Positions 21,660 through 33,522 of a DNA stretch of 64,000 bases are shown piece after piece. The first letter of the stretch is position 1; each line of letters opens with the position of its first letter. The translations under genes were made by a program, and so were the position numbers. The DNA is taken from NCBI RefSeq assembly GCF_000499845.2, contig NC_023753.2:17112193-17176192 (forward strand), in the 5' to 3' direction. The stretch comes from Phaseolus vulgaris. Lineage: Eukaryota > Streptophyta > Magnoliopsida > Fabales > Fabaceae. Under the pieces are notes generated by a model, which searched no databases, had not been told where the DNA came from, and saw only the letters and a program-made list of their open reading frames with translations.

Positions 21660-23184
21660 TTTCAAAATTAAAAAAGTTAAATTTCAATTTATTGAAAACA
21701 TAATCATTAACATATATTTTCATAATTTTATGTTAAAAATTTATTAATATTTTATCAAAATATTCAGACTTTGTATCAATTATAAATATTTAATTTCCAT
21801 TAAAATCCATGTATTTAGTAAAAAAATTAATTGCTTTTCTTTTAAATATTTTTAGAATTTAATTTTTACTAATTAAAACACTTCATACGCGAATCAAAAC
21901 TAAAAAAGAAAATCAATTTCTAATATTTGCTTCCATTTACTTACTAGTTGTTTTTAATATTTTGTTACCTGTTTTTTAACAGCAATAAATAATAATAGCT
22001 ACTTTTTTTATGTAATTTTTAAAATTACTAAGATATGTTTTCTTAGTCATTACCATTAGTGTTAATTGGTACAAAATTGGTAATAATAGATTTCATATAG
22101 TGACAGTTTTAATTTTTTAATAAACCTTTCATCTAATTCTCAACAAACTTTAGTGCATACATTAACTTTTAATTTTAATTTATTCCTTTTATAAATACAC
22201 AACAACAACAAGTTTATCCCTATTAGCTTTATGTAGAATTTACCAAAAACAAAAGGAATTTATCATAAAGGCTGGATAGAGATTAGAAATGTGATTTTTT
22301 TTAAAACTACGGCAGTGCATATATAGTAAATAATATTGAGTTTAATTGTGTAATACAATATGAAAATAAATAAATAGTAATATAATAAATTTATGTTAAT
22401 ATTTTTAAAGATAATTATATCATAAATGTAGAATTTTTTGTATCATCCATCCATCCATGATAATTTATGATGTAAACTAACACTTTCCCCTCCGTAATAT
22501 TACTTTTCATACATTAAAATTATTTGATGTTTTAATTTACTTTGTGGGAAACACATGGCACTAACTTTTTAAATTTCAATGCTTTTTTAGAAATAAACGT
22601 TATTTCAATTAGTGTCAATCAAATATCAACTAAAAAATTAATTATGGCGGATATCCCATTCATAGTATTGATGAAGAATTAATCAATTTGATTTAATTTA
22701 TTTAATTACTTTTTTACCAAATAAAAGTGTGTTTAGAATTCAATTAAGAAATTAAGTTGAATTGGACTTATTTGAAGTTGCAAAAACTTATTAACTTTGA
22801 AATAAATAGAGTTTAAAGTTAATTTTTCTTTTAAACTAGATAAAAAATGTATCAATCATGTTAAAATATAATGTTCAGCTGAAACTGAAAAGTTAATTTA
22901 AATGTTCTAATTGAAATTCAAACACGCCACATAAAGTTTCACTTATAAAATTCTATTTACTAATTATAGTCAATATATTTTTGCCATATTTTTTTATCAT
23001 ACTTTAATTATAATTAATTTATATTTAGTAAAAATTTATTTTATTTGATTACTTACAAATTTATTTTAATTTAATAATGTTACAATCTTATTTTTAGAAT
23101 TACCTTTTTCATTTTCTTGACGCATGAAGTGTCGTGTTAGTGTTTTGTGGAAAGAAATGTTTGTGGTTGATTCACGAGACATTT
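21660..23184. other. AT-rich intergenic region
   Basis: About 1.5 kb of strongly AT-rich sequence without coding frames or recognisable RNA genes. Apart from a possible MITE (22729-22925), nothing was identified. Confidence 0.5.
22729..22925. mobile_element. Possible MITE with about 20-bp inverted ends
   Basis: GTGTTTAGAATTCAATTA at the left and TAATTGAAATTCAAACAC at the right form an imperfect inverted repeat around 197 bp of AT-rich DNA. No clear target duplication was found, so the call is tentative. Confidence 0.35.
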
Positions 23185-24470
23185 TTTTTTATCAGCAATA
23201 AAAAATAAATAAATGGGAACCACTTCAGGGGTGGTCTAACCCTTATACATAAATAACTAGCGCCTTATCAACCTCCAACCAAGGAACACCTTCCAACTTA
23301 AATAAGGAACAACCAGAACTACTCAAGAAAGCATTAAACAACCAGCCTCATACAATCCACTGGGTTCAAAACCCAGTTGGGGTACGTAAAGGAATTACAA
23401 CAGGACTTTGCAAAAATCCAAGACCAAACATTTACATGTACCAGTGCAAATACCTCGAGCGCATCTACCACGCCCCTGTCGAAGGTCACCGAGTTCCTAT
23501 GTCTCCAAATTCCACTCACAACACCAACCCAAATCGCCCCCCAAACGTCATTAACCACATCAGAAGCTGAACACAATCTGAATTGTTGGAAGTTTACCAA
23601 AGGGTCCTTGTGAATAACAAACGACACTCCAAGCCACTCAAAACAAAGACACCACACCCGCCAGGTAAACTCGCAGACGGAAAACAGATGACAGGACGAC
23701 TCTTCCACCTTCCCACACAAACCACACACCAGATTCTCTACCACCACCCCTCGCCTTTCCAAATTTACCCTAGTAGCAATCTTATTCTCCATCACCCTCC
23801 AAGCAGTGACCAAAGCGGAAGGCAAAACTTTGCACCTCCACAACTTACTGTAAACTGGAGAAACCTCCCCAACTCTATCCTTCCTAACCTGAAAATAGGT
23901 TGAGTTAACCGTAAAAGTATGAAATCCCCCTGCCTTCCAAATCCAGCAATCTGCCTTCCCTGATTCCAACTTCGCCCCTTGTAGTAACTGAAAGAACTAT
24001 TCCACCAGAGGTTTCTCCCATTCAAAAAAGGGTCTACGCCATTCAAAGTGTCACACCCAAACACCATCAAACCAATTCCCTAGTTCAGCCACTTTTGCAC
24101 CTTTTGTCACACTAAGAGAGAAAATTCTCGGGAAAACACTCTTCAACGCTCCACAACTCAACCAATTGTCCTCCCGAAAAAGGATAGCCCTCCCCTCACC
24201 AACTTCCCACTCAAACCCATCTTCAAAACTTCTTCCCCAACCCTCTGAAGCCCACACCTCCTTCAAATCTTTCCACCAAAGAGAGCCCCTACCAACTTTA
24301 CCTTCCTCTCTCAAGCTTCTCCACCCACCGTACTTAGAAACGAGGATCTCTTTCCACAAACCACCTTTATCCGTACCCAACCTCCAGATCCACTTACCTA
24401 GTAGAGCCATTCCTTCTTGATGACGTATAAGGAAGGATAAACCAAGCCCTTGTGTTGTGTGAATATAGAG
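23185..24470 (-). pseudogene. 5'-truncated LINE (L1-type) with RT C-terminal region
   Basis: Read on the minus strand from about 24460, a LINE ORF2 tail begins with GLGLSFLIRHQEGMALLGKW and WIWRLG. WKDLKEVWASEGWG, GEGRAILFREDNWL and the zf-RVT block (LWRCKVLPSALVTAWRVMEN, CGLCGKVEESSCHLF) follow. At least one frame change lies near 24050. The 3' UTR (ATAAGGGTTAGACCACCCCTGAAGTGG) and an A-rich tail (complement of the T-run near 23185) close the element. Missing endonuclease and RT palm indicate 5' truncation, as is usual for LINE insertions. The same 3' end occurs at 44870-44962. Confidence 0.85.
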
Positions 24471-24497
24471 AGATTTCCTAGTTAAACTGGTTTGATG

Positions 24498-25213
24498 ACC
24501 TTGTTACGACTTCTCCTTTCTCCAAATGATAAGATTCAATGGACTTCTCACTATGTCGTGGGCATCAAACTACCTACATCCTACAATCCAAACACTTCTC
24601 TGAACCATTCAATAGATCTATTGGAAAATCATTAAATAGAATTTAATTTTAGAGACAAAAAGTAATTAGCTAAAACCTCGATAGCTAATTAGATACTAAT
24701 TTAATTTTTTTATCAATAATAAAAACTAATTTATATACCAATAAGTTTTATAGTGTCTAAAATAGTATCTAATTTAGTTAATATAACAACAAATTTTTTT
24801 TCTATAGAATTAATTTTTATTTAATGTTTTTCTTGTAGTGAGCGATAAATGTTGTGTACAAACGTGCAGGGACATAATCAACGTGAGGTTGTTGATGACT
24901 TACATTTACTAGGAATTCCTCCTACCAACAATTGCAATGATTTATCCCCATCACAATAAAACTTCAAAGATTACCCGAACCTGTCAAGATTATAGATTTA
25001 TTAGATACATCAATACAAGGTGCGTGTGACCCAGAACATCTAAAGACATCACATACCTATTACTGTCTCAAACTTCTGTGCCTAAGCGAGTATAATCCCT
25101 CTAAGAAACTGACCGTGAAGAATTAGCTCCACATAACTATTTAACATGTCGATGTTTATTTCATTAACTAAATCAAACAAGTTGATCCACCAACTAAGAA
25201 TGCCATGTTAGAA
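24498..25213 (-). pseudogene. Decayed 18S rRNA fragment (3' third), interrupted
   Basis: On the minus strand, 25213-24841 and 24615-24498 align in order with the 3' third of plant cytosolic 18S rRNA. Recognisable tracts are TCTTAGTTGGTGGA, TTCTTAGAGGGA, TTAGATGTTCTGGG, GGGTAATCTTTGAA, GTGATGGGGATA, ATCATTGCAATTGTTGGT, GGAATTCCTAGTAA, TTGAATGG and GAGAAGTCGTAACAAGGT. Most differences are C-to-T or G-to-A, and about 10 bases are missing after TTGTTGGT. A small DNA transposon (24616-24840) splits it. It stops just before the normal 3' end of 18S. It cannot be functional rRNA. Confidence 0.9.
24616..24840. mobile_element. MITE-like DNA transposon inside 18S pseudogene
   Basis: The insert ends with TTTTTCTTGTAGTG, the reverse of the common plant inverted terminal sequence CACTACAAGAAAA. 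It has the ...CTAAATTAGATACTATTTTAG... interior also seen at 63826-64000. The opposite terminus is eroded, so the left boundary is set by where the 18S alignment stops. Superfamily is not assigned. Confidence 0.65.
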
Positions 25214-25595
25214 TCACATTTACCACCACTTCAAATACAATTTTAATTCAATACTTAATATATTGCAATGTTAGAACTACATTATCACCACTTCAAGCAC
25301 AATTTAACCATTATTGAATTAATAACCATGAATCATTAGTTTCCTGGTCCATCTTATAGTTTAGATTACACGTAGTTTATGGCATGGTCGAGGTGATTTT
25401 CTTAGTAAGTAGGGATGGTTAATACATGAAATCAATTTGGAATTTGACACTTTATTTTAGAGTAAAATAACATGAATTGATGATAAAGAAGTATTTTTTT
25501 AACTATTCAGTTTTTATTCGACCATTCTTTTAACTAAATAAAAGCACAATTTCAAACCACAAAAGTCCACTTTCAAGGTCTATTTATTGATTATT

Positions 25596-25599
<4 letters not shown>

Positions 25600-25651
<52 letters not shown>
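25600..25651. repeat. (AT)n microsatellite
   Basis: About 26 uninterrupted AT dinucleotides. An open frame over it encodes only alternating Ile/Tyr and is not a gene. Confidence 0.95.
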
Positions 25652-25657
<6 letters not shown>

Positions 25658-26500
25658 CATTTTCTCAAAAGAATTAATGTTTTCATATTAATTATTTTTT
25701 CACAATACACGTATTGACCACAGTACCATAATATTTTTGTAAAACAGATACTAATAACTTTAGTCATATTTTTCCCTTTAATAAGTATTTTTTTCTTAAT
25801 AAAGTTCAAATTCGAAACTTTATTTGAAAGTTTTTACATCAATTTCACTTGACCCAACTGTCGACATAAAACTTTGTTCTAATTCATTATTTAATATATT
25901 TTATAATATTAATGTATATTTAATTATCACCCACATAGTCATTATTTAATTTAGATTCGATTAATTAATTTAATTATATTTTTCCTTTTACACATGAGTG
26001 TTTGTTTGATAAGAATAAAACATAGAACTCTTGAATAAAAGTTATGGGACATGATTCATAGATAGTCTTATCTCCTACTATGTCATCGAAATTTCTTGTT
26101 TGCATGAGTAAATATATAATAAGAAAATTATGAATATATTAAGATGTTAACTCTGCTTCACCATATCTCCATTAATAGTGTTAGGATTAATTTAATTTTT
26201 TTTGCAAATAATTAATTTAAATTTTAATGATTTTTTTACACATTTATCATTTATATGCATATTATTTAATACCTAAACATTTATATTATTATATAATTTC
26301 TTTCATATTCCATTGTTCTCTGAAATAGAGTTTTAAGTGTGAGGTAAAGAATTATAAGAAGGAAAGTTTAGGTACTGAAGTGCGAGGGGAGGCAAACTTT
26401 GCCATTACATAGAATGAGTTGGAGTTGATGTATCTAAACAAAATAAGATGATGGTGAACATCTTACAATAACTTCTTTTATTATTTTTATTATAATAATG

Positions 26501-26504
26501 ATAT

Positions 26505-26540
<36 letters not shown>
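26501..26540. repeat. (AT)n/(ACAT)n microsatellite
   Basis: A compound ATATAT, ACATACAT, ATATAT run. Confidence 0.9.
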
Positions 26541-26541
<1 letters not shown>

Positions 26542-26606
26542 GCATTTATGTATTTTTTTTAATTATAATTATTTCTATGCTTAGATTATAAGTTCTGAAG
26601 TTACTT

Positions 26607-26652
26607 TTATTATTATTATTATTATTATTACTATTATTATTATTATTATTAT
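26607..26652. repeat. (TTA)n microsatellite
   Basis: About 15 TTA/ATT triplets with one TACTAT interruption, about 430 bp upstream of the WRKY gene 1 start. Confidence 0.9.
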
Positions 26653-27084
26653 CTTGCACTTTTATAAAAAAAATTCATTAAAATTATTTTTTTTAGATAT
26701 GTTTAGACCCTGTTTTCTAATTCACATGATTAAACTTAAGGTTATTTTTAAGATAAATGTGAAAATTAGATTATTTTAATAATATAATGAAAAGTAATTA
26801 TAAGCTAGAAAATTTTATGTTAATGAAAAAAAATATATTTTTGTAGATGATTTAACAGCTTAGATATGTATTTAGCCAAAGCACTTTCCTTTCATGATCA
26901 CAGCTTGTGGTAGATATACACAGCATTCAATTAGTAAGAAGTATTTTATTTCCTTAGTTTGCATCTAAATTGTCCATATATTGGTTGCTTAAGCATTCTG
27001 TGTATACAAACAGTGGAAAAGCTTCAGAAGTTTAAGATCCATTGTCCAAATCCTAGCTTTCACTTTTCACCAATCTCTTCTCTC

Positions 27085-30000
27085 ATGGAAAACAATAGCC
27101 ACCAACACCATCACACCATCTCTCATGCTTTATCTTCCAAACCCAGTTGTAGTGAGCAGAGAAGGGTTATCGATTTGGATTTAAATGAACCCAACATCGA
27201 TGCAATGCCTTCTTCTCCTCTTATAGACATCAATTTGGTTCCAATCTCTCAGGTATTATCCTTCTGTTCATTAAAAAGAGTGCCTTTTTTATTTTTATTT
27301 CATAATAATAAAAATGTTTTCTTTATGCTGTATGCTACTATCCACTTTTCAACAGTTCATCCATAAACAGTCTTTTTTTTATACTCTGTATGAAATTAAT
27401 TTGGGGTAAAATTGATTTTGAAATGAAATAGTTTATTATTTTAAAATTAAATTCATTTATCTGAATTCTTTTTTGTTGAATTACAAAATTATCAAGTTGC
27501 TTCAATTTTAAAGTGAGACTAAGTACCGGATTGATTGATGATTAGTGTTCTAAAGAGATTTAAATTTGACTGTGTCATACCAATGATTAATCTCATAATA
27601 TATATAGGTTTTATGTGAGAGTAAAAAAAATATTTCAGTTCAAATTTCTTTATAGAAGTACTTTTCTCTCTAAAACATTGATTCTTCTGAATAATTAGAG
27701 ATTTTGTCTCGTCGGCTTATAAAATTTAATCATTTAAACATAATTCTGACATTAATTTACTTAAAATACCATCAAACTAATTTGTGTAATTTTTGTGGGC
27801 TATTTTAATTTAACAACAAATCTTAACTTTAATTCCTAAGTATATACCGGCACTAAATATTCTTAGAGTTTGTTGTTCATAACAAAGGTTGTCTTTTGTG
27901 TAAAATATTTTGTAATTTTAAACCCAACAAAGAGGATTAGTTTATGAAAATATTATAATTATAATTTTATTTCTTATAAAATACTAATTATTTCTTGTAT
28001 TTATATGTAATATAATGATGCCATTTTAGTTATTCTTTACATATTTTCAGTCTTAGAAACTAAAACTATACTCCATTCTAGTAAAACGTATAGACAAATA
28101 CACACTTTTAAGGAATTGTATAAACTATGATATTTAAAAAAAAAATTAAATATATTTTAAATAAATGTAATATTTACTCATTTTTCTACTTTAGTAATTC
28201 TAAACTTATTTTCCTAAAATAATCATATACATGTATATTTTAATTTTAGTCAGTGTTGTTTTTAAGTTATCAATAAATATAGTTTTGTAAGTTGTGTGAT
28301 GACACAAAGGAATGCTTATGATGTCTATTGAGATACTGGTATATTCACTTGCTGTGTTATTTGTAGAGAGAATTTTTAGAAGTTATTCTAATTGTTTATG
28401 ATTTATGCTTAGTGGTTTGATTATGTTTTTATGTTTTTTTGAGTTTGATGTGTTTGATAATTCTAATTGTTATTAAGGATGAAATTTTTGAATGTGATAT
28501 TTTTGGAATAAGAGTTAGTTGATAACTTTTGTAGGAAGTTTAAAATAGATTGGGATGTGAGGTCCTATTTTATTTTTTTTATAAAGATTGTGTCATATTT
28601 TAGTGATCAATATTTATTTATTTATTGTTTATTACTCATAAAAATAAAAATAAAAGTTGTATGATGACATGCCACTTTATATTATTTTTAATTTAATAAA
28701 TATAAACATGAATTTTCATACTCTTTCTAATCAATACATATATGTTTGTTGTTTTTCTAAAAAAAATCCAATATTGAAAGCTTCCGAACTTTAACTTTAA
28801 AATTGACAAACACTTTTTTCACTCTATACAACACTTTATTAACATCTAATGTATTTATCTTTTGGAACTCTTTCGTGTATCAAAGAGTATACCATATATC
28901 TTAAAATTATACTGCATTCATATCTGTGTTTCTTTCTTTGATTAAGATTAGGAATGATTGGTAATTGACTGAAAAATATATATGAATTGTTCAGGTAAGT
29001 GGTGATAATAATTTGGTGGTGGCAACGGTAGGGTGCGAAGGTCTTGGTTCTACCCAAGTTGTTGAACAAGTGCATTCATCGAATTCCAATGATGAGATAA
29101 GAGTGAAGTTTCCATTTGATCTTAATGCTGAAGTTGATGAGGTGGACTCAATTTCTTGCACTGAGGAAGCATGTTCGAAAGTTGGTGAAAGCATTCTCAC
29201 TTTACCTTCCACTAATTTGGAGGGCACAGCAGAAGATGTTGTTCCTACAGAAGTGGAGAATGAAGATAGAGCAAGTGTGGTCGAGGGAGGAACAACAACC
29301 TCTGAAAGCAGGTTTTGTTCTATCCGTGAAAATGTGTCATAAAAAAAGTGATCATGATCATCACAATCCTATCTTACATAATTAATATGATATGCAGGAA
29401 GAGAAAGAGATCTGTAGAGGAATATGAGAAAGGGAATAATGTGAGGTCATTTCGCGGTAACACATTGACTGTAAATGTTGAAAGCCGAAGAAAGACCATG
29501 GTGGACGATGGTTATCGTTGGCGAAAGTATGGCCAAAAAACTATAAAGGGAAATTTGTTCCCTAGGTACCTCCTCTCTCTTTATTCCTCCACCTATTCAC
29601 TTTTCAATCATAATTATCCACTTCTTAGCCATTAGATATTAGTTTTCTTTGACTTTCATCCTTGTTAATTATTATTCCACATATCTTCTTCACCTCCTGT
29701 CACCATGCTCACTCATAAGGAATTTTACTCATTTTACTAACTTCTCTTCCATTCCCATATTTTGATTTAATTATTTCCTTCCACATCCCTTTATTCTCAT
29801 GCATTGCTCTCCATTTCCATATAAGTGCTTCATCAAATCTTTGTATATATTTTATATCCAAACTTCATCTTCTTTTGTTCTACACATATTCGACCTTCCA
29901 CTTAAGAATTTTTCTTGCTTCCACTTCCCATCCCCACAAAAACTATTTTTCTAATTTCTTTTTTGCCTGCAAATGAAACTTTTTTTAATCTTACTTAGTA

Positions 30001-31538
30001 TAGGTTCGCACATACCCATATTCTTCTCGGATTCTCTTCCATTCGTATTCTCAAATATGTGAAAGACATATAGACATCTTTTTACAATTTAATATAACAA
30101 CAAATCTATCTATGTTATAATTTTTTCTATCCCTATTACCTACCAACTTACTATGTGGAAATTCACTTTTAGCTCATATGCTACTTCAAAAGCATCTTAG
30201 AATATATTTCACATTCATTACATTCTGAATTTTATCTTCACATAAAAATAATATCATCTACATCTTTAGTTCTATCTTGGAAGGAGTGTCGTGTTCTTTG
30301 TTCAAATTATTTATGGCTCTTATTTATTTACATTTACAATATTCTTTCATTAGAGATGGTATGGAATTATTGTGCTAATAGAGGATAAAATATACTTAAT
30401 CGTTCTTGTTCTTCTTGATAATCTCTTTCCTAACTCTTATTATTCTCTCAGTTTTCCTTCTTCAATCTTTTTCTCATTGTTTTTTAGTTTTACCTATGAC
30501 CACCATTTAGTAACCGATAATACAAATTAATATTATATCTAGATTGTACTCCTTAACTCATTATTTTTTTCATCTATCTTTTTCCATCTTCCTTGAGAAA
30601 ATTCATAATGTCTCTCTTTTCAAATTCTCTCTTTTCAAATTCTCTCTTCACAGTCAACAGAATTAAAATTAAAAATTTGTTAAAACTAAACTATGTATTG
30701 GTTTGCTCTTTTTTTTTTTACATGAAGTTTTTGCTTCTACTATCAACACCTATATGAATCCTCACTGATAATTATACTCTTCACATTATGGCATACTCTT
30801 TTACCCTAGTACATGTTGATTCATGCAATTCTGCAAATATGTATTAATTTAAAGATAAAGTGTTCCTGGGATTTTTCTAGGGCCTACTACAAATGCACAA
30901 GTTCTGGGTGTTGTGTAAGGAAGCACGTGGAACGAGATTCGCGCAACAGAAAGAATGTGATCACTACTTACGAGGGAAAACACAATCATGAACAACCATC
31001 CCCTAAGAACCCTAAAAAACACTGTGCAGAAGATGAAGAAGATGAACAAGATGAATATGAAGAAGATGAAGAACTTGCTATTCCTGCATCCAATGCTTTA
31101 TGGAGTTTTAGATTATCTGAGAGTAGGAACTTTCTCAACACTCCACACCCTGCACAACCTCACACTCCACACCCAGCACAACCTCACACTCCACACCCAG
31201 CACAACCTCACACTCTTCAACTATCTCGTAATGACACAAATCCTGGATTTGCCTACACTAGGTCTGTGTGGCGTAACTGTTTTGGAAGTTTCAACAGTAA
31301 CATGAATATTGGGTCTTCCTCTTACAGCCCCCAAATTCATTATTCTTCTTTCTTGAACAATACCAATACCATACCTTACCGTTTCTATGGACTTGACCTT
31401 AACCCTTATGCTGCCCCTCAACCCCAGTTTCCAGTGATTCCTTCTTCTTCTGAAGTTTTTTCTCGCTCTAGGGTTAATGCTAATGGGTCCAGTTCGGTCT
31501 TTCCTTTAAGGGGTGCAATATATCGCAGATGGTATTAG
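27085..31538 (+). CDS. WRKY transcription factor gene 1 (single WRKY domain, EAR-like motif)
   Basis: Exons 27085-27252, 28995-29311, 29398-29565 and 30881-31538 (intron phases 0, 2, 2; all GT...AG) give 436 residues. An EAR-like DLDLNEP lies at about 30-36 and a second PFDLN at about 96-100. A basic KRKRS (163-167) spans the exon 2/3 junction and is a likely nuclear signal. WRKYGQK is at 203-209. The C-X4-C-X23-H-X-H finger (C223, C228, H252, H254) is of the group I C-terminal/IIc type. The last intron interrupts the domain after PR, as in those groups. An acidic stretch follows at about 268-286. Family knowledge: WRKY proteins bind W-box DNA (TTGAC core). The EAR-like motif hints at repression, which is inference. 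ATG 27085 is the first in-frame ATG. Subgroup and orthologue are uncertain. Confidence 0.92.
31141..31212 (+). repeat. 24-bp coding tandem repeat (3 units) in WRKY gene 1
   Basis: Three near-identical 24-bp units (31141, 31165, 31189), differing at one or two positions in the first, encode repeats of HPAQPHTP at about residues 305-328. WRKY gene 2 has no such array at the matching place, so the expansion followed the duplication. Confidence 0.92.
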
Positions 31539-32539
31539 GTAATGCTTGAACCAGAGCAGAAGTATGCGAGTGCTTCTCTGCATCTTCAACGTCATTGTGA
31601 TCCGTTTATCGACCTTCCATATGCATGCAGACGATATTATCTTTCATAGTTATCTTGTCTTTACATAATAACAGTTGTTAGCAATTGAAAATTTTCTGTC
31701 GGTTTTCTTTTGGTGTTTTAAGATATTTTGTGCCGTTCATTTTCAGATTTCAATCAAACTATGGTATGAGGAAGAAAGCTAGTATTACAAAAGCGCTAGT
31801 TTTTCAGACTTAGTGCTGAAATGCGTCTGGTGGCATCCTTTTTATATATATATTTTGGTTTTGCCATGAAGAATCTAATAAGTTTTTTACATATTTTGTT
31901 AGATTGCATATACTTCTTTTTATTTACATTCTTTCAATAATTTTCTTAAAACTCTATATATCCAACTGAAACAATTTCTAATATTGGTAGGCTTTTAAAA
32001 AGTAATAAAATAAGTTTCTCAAATCACCACATCTTGCTTTTAGGCATTAGTAGTACAAGTTTTTTAAAATTAAATTAAAATATTAATTATTTACTGTGTA
32101 GGGGTGTTAAAGTATCACCAATTTTTTTTCTTTCTCATGAAGTAGTTACATAGATCAATAACAATTTATTCTTAAGAAATGACAAGATAACACAGTCCTT
32201 GTTAGAAAACTAAGTTCAGTGCTGCTTGCTCTAGAGTGAATGTGAAAAATGGGATATACAAAATTAACGTCCCTTTTATTTTTTGGGTTTTATTTTTCGA
32301 TAGCTTTATATGTATGGTTTATTTGTTGAATAAATTTGTTTGTTACTGCAAATAGTAAAATTAACTATTTTACAACTATTTCTTAAAATAAAATATTATA
32401 TTATAATAAAATAATGATTTATTTAAGTGTGAAATATGAATGTAACTGCTCTTATTTGATTTTTCTTCTGTATACGAGTGACTGTCATTTTATGGTGAAT
32501 ACCTTCTTTTAGGTTAGGATATCACATATGAGGGAGGAC
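31539..32539. other. 3' flank of WRKY gene 1
   Basis: AT-rich DNA including the presumed 3' UTR. No other gene or transposon end was recognised before the LINE fragment. Confidence 0.5.
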
Positions 32540-33070
32540 CGATGGAGGAGATCCGATGGACGCGTGACACAACAATTGGCTAGTAACTTCACTATTTTCT
32601 TCTTCTCAAATTTTTCAACTACCCATGGAGAATATGATATGCTTAAGATCTTTTAGAGGTGGACAAGGGTAAAGGAGGTTTTATTTTACGGAAGCTTAAC
32701 AGTTGGGGAAGGAGATATGGGTTTGTGTGGTTTTTTTAAGGTAGCAAACGTGGATAGATTAGAGAAGGAGTTAGACCAAATCTTTATTGGGAACAAGAAA
32801 CTTTACGTGAACATCCCAAAATACATAAGAGTTGATCTAGCAAGTGGCCCATTTACAGAGGTTAGGAGCTCACGTATCCCTGAAACAATTAAGAACAAAA
32901 ACATAAACTAGGAGGTATGGAGGGAGAAGAAAGGGAAGGAGGCAGGGAAGATGGTCAATAGGAAGCAGTCTTTTGCGGATGTAGTGAGAAGCAACACAGA
33001 AGAGAAGTGGAAAGGAACCATTATTGAGACCAAGCAACAAGTTCTTCCATGGATGATGTACTGGACATAG
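32540..33070 (+). pseudogene. LINE ORF1 fragment (RNA-binding domain)
   Basis: In + frames the sequence reads ASNFTIFFFSNFSTTHGEYD, a linker, then RRYGFVWFF followed by VANVDRLEKELDQIFIGNKKLYVNIPKY. This is the RRM-like ORF1 start of plant L1 LINEs. It continues as KQSFADVVRSNTEEKWKG. Frame changes near 32715 and a stop near 32909 break it. It is truncated on the right by the Tat-2B LTR at about 33071 and has no ORF2. Confidence 0.75.
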
Positions 33071-33522
33071 TGCTCAATTCTCAGTGCTCGAAGCTCGGTG
33101 TACGAGTATGGGTAGGTCAGCTCGGACATTGGGCCCATTAAGTGGGTCATATGTTTGACTCAGTTCTATAGGTCAGTTCGTTAAGGAAATATTTAAAATA
33201 AGGGCTTCATCATATGCTAATATAAGATTTATTAGTAGAATATGATTTAACCTAAGTGTGCGTTTTAGGGTACGTAATAGCTAAGTGACATGCATATTGA
33301 GAAAATAATGTTGCATCGTGAGTAAAGGTGCTCCCGTAAATAAAATATTTTCTTGTTGTTAGCATAAGAGATGCACGTGAACATGTGGTTTTTTCTGTTG
33401 TTATTTTGTGCTTTCGTTAGAGATAAGATTCTCATGAGAGAAAGTTGTTACAAGAGTAGTTATAAAAGGGGAATGAGACCCCAGTTAAAGGTACGTTGTT
33501 TCTAAGACAGAAACTGAATACT
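33071..33522 (+). repeat. 5' LTR of Tat-2B, first part
   Basis: U3 and R of a + strand Tat-2 LTR, including TATA (GTTATAAAAGGGGAATG near 33451). It is interrupted at 33523 by an inverted LTR of the same family and resumes at 34234-34416. The left end (TGCTCAATTC at 33071) is approximate. Confidence 0.65.

Larger units (their letters stand above)
25214..27084. other. Upstream region of WRKY gene 1
   Basis: About 1.9 kb of AT-rich DNA with three microsatellites (25600-25651, 26501-26540, 26607-26652). The last 150 bp resemble the sequence upstream of WRKY gene 2 (shared TAAATTGTCCATATA block at 26968 and 43030). That block is probably transcribed leader or proximal promoter common to both genes. 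No TATA box stands out from the AT-rich background. Confidence 0.5.

Noticed and set aside
24498..25213. Functional 18S rRNA gene
   Set aside because: The fragment is partial, lacks about 10 bases after TTGTTGGT, has many substitutions at invariant positions and is split by a transposon.
25594..25809. Minus-strand frame ending in repeated Ile/Tyr
   Set aside because: It is the translation of an (AT)n microsatellite.
26959..27084. Upstream extension of WRKY gene 1 exon 1
   Set aside because: The longer frame starts at TTG, not ATG. The first in-frame ATG is 27085. The gene 2 extension likewise starts at GTG (43065).
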